Below the pieces are notes generated by a model. The model worked only from the letters and a program-made list of their open reading frames with translations. It did no database searches and had not been told where the DNA came from. Of a DNA stretch of 64,000 nucleotides, positions 26,465-34,511 are shown in pieces; positions within the stretch are counted from its first letter, which is position 1, and every line of letters begins with the position of its first letter. This stretch comes from Devosia sp. (GTDB lineage Bacteria; Pseudomonadota; Alphaproteobacteria; Rhizobiales; Devosiaceae). Location of the stretch: the NCBI RefSeq assembly GCF_028290625.1, contig NZ_JAQGJM010000020.1, positions 124,001 through 188,000 of the forward strand, written 5' to 3'. The position numbers were made by a program, and so were the translations under genes.

Positions 26465-26518
26465 GTTTCCATGTCGCGTTTCCGAACCGGAAAACCGCGA
26501 CGCACTTTTCCTGGAAAC
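26465..26518. repeat. Compound palindromic repeat
   Basis: The outer arms are GTTTCCA (26465-26471) and TGGAAAC (26512-26518), the inner arms GTCGCG (26473-26478) and CGCGAC (26496-26501), and the core is a TTCCG/CGGAA hairpin. Read on the minus strand it begins GTTTCCAGGAAAAGTGCG, a sequence type that I recall as common between genes of rhizobia and Brucella. It starts directly after the stop of the binding-protein gene. Confidence 0.7.
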
Positions 26519-26521
26519 GCT

Positions 26522-28438
26522 TTAATTACCGGTCGGCTTCAACTGGGTCAGGATATATTTCGAGTTGGACCAGTTGTTGACGATGTTGGCGTAGGGGTTG
26601 GACTCGGCGGCCGGGAAGCCCGTCCAATGACGGGTGTCGTAGGCCGAGAACACGTTGAACGACATGATCGGGATCACCGGCATTTCGTCGACCATCAGCT
26701 TGATGAACTCGTTGCCCAGCGCCACGTTGGCGGCGTGATCGTTGAACTCGGTCGTGCGCATCTTTTCGATGATCGGATCGAGGCCCGGATTGGTCCAGCG
26801 CTGCCAGTTGCGCGCGGTCTGGCGCTCGCCCGGCTTGGCCACATAGGACGAATGCCAGCTGTCGAGGAAGAACGACAGGTCGGGATTGCCGCCCCAGGTT
26901 TCGATCGACCAGCCCATGCCTGCTTCGTAGTCACCGAGCGGCAACTCGTTGGCGAAGATGTTGGGCACGGTTTCCGCCGTTGCCTGCACGCCGCCCTGCG
27001 TCCATTGCTGGGCGATGTCGGTGCCCAGGCGGTTGATCACGCCATCGGGGAAGGTCTTGAGGGTGAACTTGAACGGCGTGCCGTCCGCCAGCATCCATTG
27101 ACCGCCCTGGTTGGTGAGGCCGGCTGCTTCCAGCAGTTCGCCGGCTGCCGCCAAATCCTTCTTCCACCAGCCGAAGCCGAAGGATTTGTGGATCGCGGTT
27201 TCGTCGGTCGGCACCGCGTCGCCAAACTGCGGACGCACCATGTCGGCAATACGTTGGCCGACGGTGGCGTCATACGGCTTGATCTTGGACTTGCCGGTAT
27301 CGAGTTCGTAGGCGACCAGATAGTCCTGCAGCGGGCCGTGATAGTCGTCGGTATGGGTGCCGGTCGGCGGCATGGCGATGGCCGACAGCGTCGCCGCGCC
27401 ACGATAGGATGCCATCGACATTTCCAGCGGATCGAGCATCAGCGTCAGCGCCCAGCGGACGCGCTTGTCCTGGAACAGCGGGTTCTGGTTGTTGAAGATG
27501 ACCATGGGCAGGGTCGGATCGGGATGCGCATAGGGGAAGCCGGGGAACCAGCCGCGGGCGGTCGGGTCCTGCTTGGCCAGGGCGAACATGCCTTCTGGCG
27601 ACAGATCGTGGATCATGTCGAGGTCGCCATTGACCATTTCGATCAGGCGTTTGTCGTTGTTGGGGATCGAGCGGTAGATGACATATTTCGGTGCGGGTTC
27701 GCCCCATTCGGCCATGCCGGTCTTGTCCCAATCGGCACGCTTTTCCCAGATGTACCAGGCGCCGTTCGGATCGAACGAATTGAGCGTGTAGGGACCAAGG
27801 CCCACCGGCGGATTGAAGTCGAACGCCTTGACGTCGGCCTGCTTCTCGAAAATGTGCTTGGGCATGATCCAGGCGGCATTCCAGCGCACCGTGAACAGGG
27901 CGTGGAAGCGGGCATTTGCCTTCTTGAGCTTGAAATGGACGGTGTAGTCGTCCGGGGTGTCGATGCTGTCGATCGCGTCGGCGAAGGGGGCGCTCCACAC
28001 CATGCCGGGATTGGCGATCTGGGTTTCCACCGTGTACTTGACGTCGGCGGCGGTAAACTCGACGCCGTCGCTCCACAGCACGCCCTTCTTGAGATTGGCG
28101 GTCATCTCGGTGAAGTCGGCATTGTAGACCCAAGGGCCGGTGGTCAGCTCGTTATAGAGCGAGCCTTTCAGGCCCTTGTCCGGGTCGATGAACCACAGCG
28201 TGTCCAGCACCAGCTGGTGCAAGCCATTCGACCAGCCTGCGCCGTTGCCGGCGACCCACATGTTGAAGTTCGACGGGTTGGTCGATGGAGGTTCCGGATT
28301 GTTGATAATCAGCGTTTCTTTACGCGGGAAATCGGTCAGCGGCGGCGTTGCCGCCTCATCCTGGCCATAGGCCAGGCCCTTTGCCGCAAGCATAAGCGCA
28401 CCGACGGCGGTGCCCACCATGAAGCCACGTCTATCCAT
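26522..28438 (-). CDS. ABC transporter solute-binding protein, family 5 (oligosaccharide/oligopeptide type)
   Basis: A 638-residue periplasmic protein, longer than typical DppA (about 530). The N-terminus DRRGFMVGTAVGALM has a Tat-like twin-Arg pattern, cleaved near LAYGQDEA. Family 5 features include WSDGVEFTAADVKYTVE near residue 125 and AHPDPTLPMVIFNNQNPLFQ near residue 310, where the ligand-side lobe begins. It is the first gene of an operon with two permeases, two ATPases and a GH39 xylosidase, so a xylo- or arabinoxylo-oligosaccharide ligand is the best guess; family 5 proteins binding sugars are known from cellobiose and xylo-oligosaccharide systems. Confidence 0.9.
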   Translation of the reverse strand: MDRRGFMVGTAVGALMLAAKGLAYGQDEAATPPLTDFPRKETLIINNPEPPSTNPSNFNMWVAGNGAGWSNGLHQLVLDTLWFIDPDKGLKGSLYNELTTGPWVYNADFTEMTANLKKGVLWSDGVEFTAADVKYTVETQIANPGMVWSAPFADAIDSIDTPDDYTVHFKLKKANARFHALFTVRWNAAWIMPKHIFEKQADVKAFDFNPPVGLGPYTLNSFDPNGAWYIWEKRADWDKTGMAEWGEPAPKYVIYRSIPNNDKRLIEMVNGDLDMIHDLSPEGMFALAKQDPTARGWFPGFPYAHPDPTLPMVIFNNQNPLFQDKRVRWALTLMLDPLEMSMASYRGAATLSAIAMPPTGTHTDDYHGPLQDYLVAYELDTGKSKIKPYDATVGQRIADMVRPQFGDAVPTDETAIHKSFGFGWWKKDLAAAGELLEAAGLTNQGGQWMLADGTPFKFTLKTFPDGVINRLGTDIAQQWTQGGVQATAETVPNIFANELPLGDYEAGMGWSIETWGGNPDLSFFLDSWHSSYVAKPGERQTARNWQRWTNPGLDPIIEKMRTTEFNDHAANVALGNEFIKLMVDEMPVIPIMSFNVFSAYDTRHWTGFPAAESNPYANIVNNWSNSKYILTQLKPTGN

Positions 28439-28750
28439 CTTATCCTCCCTGGGCGGAGCGCCATTCGGCTTCTCCGGTCGAAAGTGCCCTCCAGCACCGT
28501 GGGATCATGCTAGCGCATCGAAAGGGGAAGTCAACGTACTATGTGATATGAACCCGAAACCATGATGAACAATACGAATGGGCGCACCTTTTCCGGGTGC
28601 GCCCATTGTCAGGTCGGTTATGTGCTCAACGCGTCGCTCAGGAGACGCGATCGCGCGTGCCGCAAGGTTTGTGATCGTCAGTGCTAACACGATGCTAGCA
28701 TTATGAAGCTCGAGCGAGCCTCATGACGACGTGATTTTGCGGCTTTCGTG
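28439..28750. other. 312-base control region before the importer operon
   Basis: No gene is seen. An inverted repeat AATGGGCGCACC (28577-28588) and its exact complement (28596-28607) encloses a 7-base loop and may end the arabinofuranosidase transcript. A TGATATGAA at 28544-28552 weakly resembles the CTGATAYAAA sequence found upstream of the arabinofuranosidase and regulator genes. The promoter of the binding-protein gene should lie here, but I cannot assign -35/-10 elements with confidence. Confidence 0.5.
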
Positions 28751-30262
28751 TCAGACCTTCACGCGCACCATCTGGTAGGAGTAAGGCGGCAGGCTGACCG
28801 TGAGGGTGCCGTCCGCAATGCTCGTTCCGGTTCCCTTGCGGGGTGCCACGGCGTTCTGGTCGCGGGCGACGTTGACCGCTTCCAGGTTGTTGTGGGTCAT
28901 GATCTGGTGGTCGATGACCGCGCCGGCGGTGAAGCCCTGCAGGCTGACATCGACCGAAATCGACTCGCTGGCGTGGCGGTTGACGAGGAAGAAGGCGAGC
29001 GTGCCATCTTCTTCATTGTGCACGCCGGAGACGTCGACATAGGGCGTGTTGTCGGCGTGGGTGCTGTCATAGCCGGGCGAATTGACCAGCAAATTCAAGG
29101 CAGTGCCGCGACCGAAGATCGAGGCGAAATAGTAGGGGTAGTAGATCGTCTGGGCCCAGGCCGGGCCGCCCTTTTCCGTCATGATGGGGGCGATGACGTT
29201 CACCAACTGGGCGATGCAGGCGATTTTCACCACGTCCGAGCGGCGGATGAAGGTATTGAGGATCAGCCCAACCATCAGCACGTCTTCGAAATTGTAGATG
29301 TCTTCGAGCAGGCCCGGCGCGTGCGGCCAGCCGCTATTGCCGTCGAGGATTTCGCGATCCTGCTTGTTGGAATGATACCAGACATTCCACTCGTCGAACG
29401 AGATGAAGACCTCGCGCTTGCTCTTCCGCTTGGCTTTTACCTGCAGGATGGTGGAGGCGACGGTCTGGATGTAAGTGTCCAGTTTATGGTTCAGCGCCAG
29501 ATAGTTAGCGGTGTTCTTGTCGCGGTTGGCGAAGTACATGTGCAGCGAGATATGATCGACGTGATCATAGGTGTGCTCGAGCACGATGCGCTCCCAATCG
29601 GGATAGCTGACCATGTCGGAATTGGATGAGCCGCAGACGATCAGCTCGAGCTTACTGTCGAACATGCGCATGGCGCGGGCCGTATTGGCAGCCAGCTTGC
29701 CGTATTCGGCGGCGTCCTTGTGGCCGACCTGCCAGGGGCCGTCCATCTCGTTGCCGAGACACCACATCTTGACGTTCCACGGCTCCTTGCGGCCGTTCTT
29801 GATGCGCAGATCGCTCCAATAGCTGCCCCCCGGGTGGTTCACATATTCGAGGAAGCTGCGGGCCTCGTCGACGCCGCGCGAACCCAGGTTCACCGCCAGC
29901 ATCATCTCGGTGCCGACGGTCTCGCACCAGTCGGCGAATTCATGCACGCCCACCGCATTGCTGTCGGAAGTGTGCCAGGCCAGGTCCAGCCGGGTCGGGC
30001 GCTGATCGCGCGGCCCGATACCGTCTTCCCAGTTATAGGCGGAAACGAAGTTACCCCCGGGGTAGCGCACCACCGGTACATTGAGATCCTTGACCAGCTT
30101 GGCCACGTCGCCGCGCATGCCATTGGCATCGGCGGTCGGATGGTCGGGCTCATAAATGCCGGTGTAGATGGCGCGACCGAGGTGCTCGAGGAATGCCCCA
30201 TAGACACGATCGTCGATTTTGGAGATCGTGTAATCCCGATGCGCCGTTACCGTCGCCTTCAT
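28751..30262 (-). CDS. Alpha-L-arabinofuranosidase, GH51
   Basis: A 503-residue cytoplasmic glycoside hydrolase. The acid/base is Glu172 in MWCLGNEMDGPW and the nucleophile is Glu291 in FISFDEWNVWY, both classic for GH51. The N-terminal RYPGGNFVSAYNWEDGIGP segment and the C-terminal beta-sandwich (ending PPYSYQMVRVKV) also fit, and the length is normal. It releases arabinose from arabino-oligosaccharides. It lies upstream of the importer operon and downstream of the ArsR-type regulator on the same strand, so all three units probably answer to the same sugar signal. Confidence 0.93.
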   Translation of the reverse strand: MKATVTAHRDYTISKIDDRVYGAFLEHLGRAIYTGIYEPDHPTADANGMRGDVAKLVKDLNVPVVRYPGGNFVSAYNWEDGIGPRDQRPTRLDLAWHTSDSNAVGVHEFADWCETVGTEMMLAVNLGSRGVDEARSFLEYVNHPGGSYWSDLRIKNGRKEPWNVKMWCLGNEMDGPWQVGHKDAAEYGKLAANTARAMRMFDSKLELIVCGSSNSDMVSYPDWERIVLEHTYDHVDHISLHMYFANRDKNTANYLALNHKLDTYIQTVASTILQVKAKRKSKREVFISFDEWNVWYHSNKQDREILDGNSGWPHAPGLLEDIYNFEDVLMVGLILNTFIRRSDVVKIACIAQLVNVIAPIMTEKGGPAWAQTIYYPYYFASIFGRGTALNLLVNSPGYDSTHADNTPYVDVSGVHNEEDGTLAFFLVNRHASESISVDVSLQGFTAGAVIDHQIMTHNNLEAVNVARDQNAVAPRKGTGTSIADGTLTVSLPPYSYQMVRVKV

Positions 30263-30288
30263 CTTATCCTCCCAGTAGTCCCGTTTAT

Positions 30289-30302
30289 CTGATTTATATC
30301 AG
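30289..30302. promoter_or_regulatory. Palindromic operator candidate upstream of the arabinofuranosidase gene
   Basis: CTGATTTATATCAG is an inverted repeat (CTGAT-N4-ATCAG) whose near edge lies 27 bases before the GH51 start. Read on the minus strand it begins CTGATATAAA, matching CTGATACAAA in front of the neighbouring regulator gene. It is the likely target of that regulator. Confidence 0.55.
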
Positions 30303-30371
30303 TTGTGCCGTTTGTACGTGACGGAACGGGGACGCGCAAGCGTCTGCGCGGGAGAAATTATCGACGATGTT

Positions 30372-31301
30372 TCAGCGTTCGGTTTGCAGCCGCAGCACGA
30401 TGTCCTGGTCGTAATTGCCAAAGCCCTTGCCGAAAATATTGATGCCGCCCGGGTGTTTGGCGTCGGCTTTGACGGCGATGCGCAGGCGGATCGAGTGATG
30501 GTTTTCGAGGTCGAGGTCGACCAGCGAGATCGGTGATATCTTCATCCCATCGACAAAGCTGCCGTCATGGGTGACGCGCCAGGATTTGAGCTTGCCGTAC
30601 TGGCTGCCCTTCAGTTTCCACCAATCGGGGGTATAGACGCCGCGTTTGTCCCCGAAATCACCGGGCGACATCCAGGTGCCGATTTCGGTGCCATTGACCG
30701 ACAGGGTGATATCCGACGGCCAGTCTGCGGAGGTGCCCGGCACCTCCGAGGACAGCTCCATCGAAAACTCCATCGACTCGATTTTATTCTGCGCCAGCTT
30801 GGCATTATTGGGGAACTGATACTCGACATATCCCCGCGTGAACCAGATCAGCCCGGTCTTCATCCGCTCGGGATCGAGGAAGGTATCGGGCACGTCGAGC
30901 AGGCCGATAATGCCCTCGCTGGAGCACAGGCCGCACGGCGCCGACACCTCGCAGCTGGTGTAAAGCCCCAGCGGCATCGACACTTCGATACCGTTGGAGC
31001 GCTGTTGGGCGATGTCCTCCTTGAACATCACCAGGACCTCGTCGAAGGTCGAATGGCAAATCTTCTGATTGCCCTTGCGCGCCTTCTGCGTCTCGGTGCG
31101 GATCAGCCCGGCCTCTTCCAGGATCTGGATATTGGTCGACACCGTCGACTGCGGCAGCTCCAGCTTCTCGGCTATGTCGTTGCCATTCATCGGCCCCTGC
31201 ACATGCAGGAGCTTTAGAATCCGGATGCGGATCGTCGACGCCAGGCCCCGGAGAACCTCGAAGTCCTCTTCGGGGTCGACGACCAGAAAATTGCGGCTCA
31301 T
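30372..31301 (-). CDS. ArsR-type winged-helix regulator with a large C-terminal beta-rich domain
   Basis: A 309-residue protein; the ATG at 31301 is chosen over a GTG at 31316, neither having a strong ribosome-binding site. Residues 10-95 form an ArsR/HTH_5 winged helix (LASTIRIRILKLLHVQGPMN, NDIAEKLELPQSTVSTNIQI). The next segment has a Cys cluster, CEVSAPCGLCSSEG, that could bind metal or form disulfides. Residues 150-309 are rich in Trp, Gly and beta-strand-like sequence (DITLSVNGTEIGTWMSPGDF, TPDWWKLKGSQYGKLKSW) and look like a carbohydrate-recognition sandwich. ArsR proteins are normally about 100 residues. I infer that the C-terminal domain senses an arabinose- or xylose-containing ligand and controls the GH51 and importer genes. 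Confidence 0.75.
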   Translation of the reverse strand: MSRNFLVVDPEEDFEVLRGLASTIRIRILKLLHVQGPMNGNDIAEKLELPQSTVSTNIQILEEAGLIRTETQKARKGNQKICHSTFDEVLVMFKEDIAQQRSNGIEVSMPLGLYTSCEVSAPCGLCSSEGIIGLLDVPDTFLDPERMKTGLIWFTRGYVEYQFPNNAKLAQNKIESMEFSMELSSEVPGTSADWPSDITLSVNGTEIGTWMSPGDFGDKRGVYTPDWWKLKGSQYGKLKSWRVTHDGSFVDGMKISPISLVDLDLENHHSIRLRIAVKADAKHPGGINIFGKGFGNYDQDIVLRLQTER

Positions 31302-31327
31302 AGGGGATAACTTCACATATGACGGGT

Positions 31328-31347
31328 TGATAACAATTTTGTATCAG
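31328..31347. promoter_or_regulatory. Operator candidate upstream of the ArsR-type regulator gene
   Basis: TGATA (31328-31332) and TATCA (31342-31346) form an inverted repeat with a 9-base spacer; its near edge is 27 bases from the regulator start, the same distance as the palindrome before GH51. On the minus strand it reads CTGATACAAA, sharing 9 of 10 bases with the GH51 site. Autoregulation is the simplest reading. Confidence 0.5.
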
Positions 31348-31385
31348 AAATTGTGATTGAATCAACGGCGTCTAACATGATGAAG

Positions 31386-31994
31386 TTACGGGGTAAGCAG
31401 CTCCAAGGTTTCCGCGTCGAACAGGGGGGTATCCTGCCCGGCGACGACGAATAGAATCTTGCGAGCATCGTAATGGACCTCGAAATACTGGATGCCATCC
31501 GGCCAGTAGCCGAAATCGCCGCAAGGGGGCTCGGGCACTTCATCGGGGATAGCCGTCTTGGCCAGTTCGGCCTCGAAGTCCTCGAGGGGAATGAAATGGA
31601 ACCGACCGACACCAGCGGGAGCGACCAAGGCGTCCTCCGGTACGCAACGCGGAGCGATCGCGGGATCGGTGTGTTCGTCGAAGATGCGGCGGATGCCGTC
31701 TTCCCATTTCTCGCCGTCCTTGAGATCGAAGACGTAGATCACCGGTTCGCCGTCGCCGCCATCGGAGAACTTTTGCACCACCGTATTGCCTTCGAAGTGC
31801 AGGTCGATCTTGCGGTCGCCGTAGTCGCAGCGTTCGACCCAGGCGGCGAGGCCGACTTTGGCGTCGGACAGTTTTTCCCAGGCGCAGCGGTCGTCGGCGG
31901 GGCGCGAGGGCTCGCCGGTCTGGGCGGAGGCGGGGGCACTGAGCAGGACGGTCAGCGCCAGCAGGGCGAGGCCGGAGAGGGCGAATTTGGTCAT
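31386..31994 (-). CDS. Secreted protein of unknown function, 202 residues
   Basis: I do not recognise a family. The start MTKFALSGLALLALTVLLS gives a clean signal peptide cleaved near APASAQTGE; GGAAA lies upstream and a longer Arg-rich reading is rejected. The mature part has Cys residues in DDRCAWEK, WVERCDYG, APRCVPED and PEPPCGDFGY, suggesting two disulfides, and it is acidic (about 175 residues). It probably acts in the periplasm or outside. The gene follows another secreted-protein gene with a 29-base gap, so the two are probably one operon. Confidence 0.7.
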   Translation of the reverse strand: MTKFALSGLALLALTVLLSAPASAQTGEPSRPADDRCAWEKLSDAKVGLAAWVERCDYGDRKIDLHFEGNTVVQKFSDGGDGEPVIYVFDLKDGEKWEDGIRRIFDEHTDPAIAPRCVPEDALVAPAGVGRFHFIPLEDFEAELAKTAIPDEVPEPPCGDFGYWPDGIQYFEVHYDARKILFVVAGQDTPLFDAETLELLTP

Positions 31995-32023
31995 GGCAGT
32001 TTCCGTTGCGTTGGGTGAGGCGC

Positions 32024-32890
32024 CTATTGGCGGGTGTCGTTGAGGTCTTTGAGGGTGTCGATTTCGCTGCTGTCGCCGTCGAAAAAGCCGGTTGCGGCGT
32101 TCCATTGGTACAGTGCGGAATACTGATCCGAGTAGGGTGAAAGATCCACGGGTTGAGTGCAGCCGTCCTTGGTTGGGCGGCCAATGTCGTTGATGGTCAC
32201 CTCGATATCGTCATAGGGGCCAGCCGCGTGTGGCTTCTGCGTCGTCACGTCCAGAGTTTGCGTTCGTTCGAAGCCGCAGAGGACGGTGTCGAAGCGGAAA
32301 AAACCACCGACAGCGTCGAACTTGCCGTTGCGCATGAAGAGCAGCGTGTCGGCGCTCTGTATCTGGCCGTCAGCAGTATAATCGCTCGTCGTAACAATGG
32401 CTTGGTCCTGCGCGCCGATGCGCAAGGGTTGGCCGATGGTGACGGTCTCGCCCATGCTGACATCCATGACATCGAGCAGTTTGGGGGTAGCGTCGTCGCT
32501 GAAGGCCAGCAGCAGCATGGGTTCGTCCGGGGTGGTGCGCAGACCGACCGCGGTCAGGATCAACAGGCGGCTGGCGCCTTCGGATTGGATCGTGCGGGTC
32601 TCGAATGAGGCGAAGCTGACGGTAGCGTCGAAGTGAGCGACAAATGGCTTGCCCATGACGTGCGGGATCGGCTGGCTCGGGGCAGTACCGGTCGCAATGG
32701 TTTCGTTGAGGCGGAGGTCGGGAACCAGTTGGCGCAGCAGATCGGAATAGCGCAGCTCTGGATGGCCGGGCACCACGGTGTTGATGTCCGTATAGGTGAA
32801 TGGCGGCGGCGCGGTCTCGGCGCCGAAGGCAGCGATGGTGCTGACGGCCATAGCGAGCAGGGCGGTCCAGGAGCGGCGGATGGGGAACAT
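32024..32890 (-). CDS. Secreted protein of unknown function, 288 residues
   Basis: No family is recognised. The signal peptide MFPIRRSWTALLAMAVSTIAA is cleaved near FGAETAPP. The mature region is beta-rich, with two Cys (TVLCGFER and TKDGCTQPV) about 40 residues apart that could form a disulfide. It has no membrane segment after the signal peptide, so it is probably periplasmic. It is the first gene of a two-gene unit with the 202-residue secreted protein and is divergent from the gene at 33055. Confidence 0.68.
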   Translation of the reverse strand: MFPIRRSWTALLAMAVSTIAAFGAETAPPPFTYTDINTVVPGHPELRYSDLLRQLVPDLRLNETIATGTAPSQPIPHVMGKPFVAHFDATVSFASFETRTIQSEGASRLLILTAVGLRTTPDEPMLLLAFSDDATPKLLDVMDVSMGETVTIGQPLRIGAQDQAIVTTSDYTADGQIQSADTLLFMRNGKFDAVGGFFRFDTVLCGFERTQTLDVTTQKPHAAGPYDDIEVTINDIGRPTKDGCTQPVDLSPYSDQYSALYQWNAATGFFDGDSSEIDTLKDLNDTRQ

Positions 32891-33054
32891 GAGGTTTCCG
32901 GGGATGGCGCATCGGCAGCGCTGAAAGTGATTGGCCGAGCAATGCCTTGATGGATGTGAAGCCAGGCTGAACGAGCCATTGGGAGGCGCGACAGGATTGC
33001 TTCACTATAGGGACGGCGCCGGTCGAAAACCTTGAGCCGGTCCAGGGGGCTTTC

Positions 33055-33507
33055 ATGATTTTCCGTTCAGCGTGCATTCTGGCTTTTGCGATGGTCGCAA
33101 TAGCCGCCAACGGGGCGGAGTGTCGGCTCGACCAGGCGCACTATGTCGAGCCGGTATCGGGCGCGACCATGCAGTTTCATCCCACAACGCCGGACCTGTC
33201 CCCGCAGACCATGGCGGTCTTCGATGTCGCCTTGCCCAACGTTACCGGCTCGTATGCCGGCGAAATTACCTGGAATGCCGGCAACAATGCGCGGCCGGAC
33301 CCGAGCATCAAGGGCCTGTTGGATATCAGCACCGCATACTCAATCGACTACGGCAGCGTCGGGCTTATCGATGATCGCGAAATGCTCGCCCCGCCAAGCA
33401 TTCTGCTCGTCGATTTCGGCCGGGCGCTGCATGGTTTCGGGGCCTTTCTCGAGGTCAATCCAGACAGTCAGGCCTTTGACGTCTTCACGCTGACCGGGTG
33501 CCCGTAA
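33055..33507 (+). CDS. Small secreted protein of unknown function, 150 residues
   Basis: It starts MIFRSACILAFAMVAIAANG, a signal peptide cleaved near GAECRLDQ. Two Cys remain in the mature part (AECRLD and the penultimate position of the C-terminus, TGCP), a likely N-to-C disulfide. No family is recognised. Its TAA is followed with no gap by the ATG of the DUF3592 gene, so the two are probably co-expressed. Confidence 0.65.
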   Translation: MIFRSACILAFAMVAIAANGAECRLDQAHYVEPVSGATMQFHPTTPDLSPQTMAVFDVALPNVTGSYAGEITWNAGNNARPDPSIKGLLDISTAYSIDYGSVGLIDDREMLAPPSILLVDFGRALHGFGAFLEVNPDSQAFDVFTLTGCP

Positions 33508-34488
33508 ATGGAATTGAAATGGCTTTTATTCTGCATCCTGATGGCCATGGATGGGCTGGTCATGGTGGCAGCCGTCACGAAATACATCGAGGTCAAGCGC
33601 GCCAGCCTCTGGGCAGGGGTGCCGGGCAAGATCACGTCGTCGCGCTCGGAGGCTCGCACAATCCGGAGCACCTCGGGCACTGGGCGCGACCGCACTGAGG
33701 ATACCGAGATCCGCAATTTCGCTACGGTGGGCTATGAATTCCATGCCGATGGCAAGAAGCAAACGGGCAATCGGATCAGCATTGCCCATGATGTGGGCAA
33801 TTACCAGGTTGCCGAGAAGCTGGCGAAATATCCCGTCGGTGCGAAGGTGACGGTTTTTTACGATCGCAACAGGCCGGCTGACAACGTGCTTGAGCGTGAG
33901 ATGTCGATGCGCGGGTTCGAGATTACGTTCCTGATCGGCGCGCTGGTCGCGGCGGTGGCCGTGTTGGCCATGCTGCTGACCGAGAATGTGGGCGCGATCG
34001 TCGCCCAGTACGTGCCGCAGAACGGGCGCACTTCGGGCGGGATTTTCGTAGCGGTGATGGCGTCTCTCATGGTGCTGTTTGCCAACGCCATCTACCGGCG
34101 CGGGCAGGCGACATTCACTTGGCCAAAGGTGGAGGGTGTGGTGGCAACGTCGCAGGTCGACGCGGTTCGAAGCCACTATATGCGCGGCAACGGGTTCATC
34201 TATTACTACCATCTGTTCCGGTCGCGGACCGTCTACGACTACGGCGTCAACGGGGTCGAGTACAAAAGCGATCGCGCCAGCTATGGGGCGCAGACCTATG
34301 CCAGCTTCACGGTGCTGGCGCAGCGCGAGGCCGACCGATATGTGGCCGGTGACAGTGTCGAAGTGTACTACGATCCGAAATCGCCTGAGAATGCCGTGCT
34401 GGTGCGCGGTGCGCCGGGGCAGTGGCTGGTCTGGGTGGTTGCGGTGGCATTGTTTGCCCTCGCGGCGCGGCTGATCGGATTGATCTGA
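33508..34488 (+). CDS. DUF3592-type membrane protein with two repeats
   Basis: A 326-residue protein. A membrane span opens it (LLFCILMAMDGLVMVAAV), two more lie in the middle (FLIGALVAAVAVLAMLL and GGIFVAVMASLMVLFANAIY), and one ends it (WLVWVVAVALFALAARLIGLI). Between them are two extracytoplasmic segments, each with the DUF3592 signature near its end: KYPVGAKVTVFYDRNRP and YVAGDSVEVYYDPKSPENAVL. The duplicated architecture is visible directly. Function is unknown for the family. The ATG directly follows the stop of the small secreted protein. Confidence 0.8.
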   Translation: MELKWLLFCILMAMDGLVMVAAVTKYIEVKRASLWAGVPGKITSSRSEARTIRSTSGTGRDRTEDTEIRNFATVGYEFHADGKKQTGNRISIAHDVGNYQVAEKLAKYPVGAKVTVFYDRNRPADNVLEREMSMRGFEITFLIGALVAAVAVLAMLLTENVGAIVAQYVPQNGRTSGGIFVAVMASLMVLFANAIYRRGQATFTWPKVEGVVATSQVDAVRSHYMRGNGFIYYYHLFRSRTVYDYGVNGVEYKSDRASYGAQTYASFTVLAQREADRYVAGDSVEVYYDPKSPENAVLVRGAPGQWLVWVVAVALFALAARLIGLI

Positions 34489-34511
34489 GGCGCGCCGCCA
34501 GGGCTGTGCGG

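Noticed and set aside
26174..28513. Very long plus-strand frame (779 codons)
   Set aside because: Lies opposite the whole solute-binding-protein gene and has no domain or ribosome-binding site.
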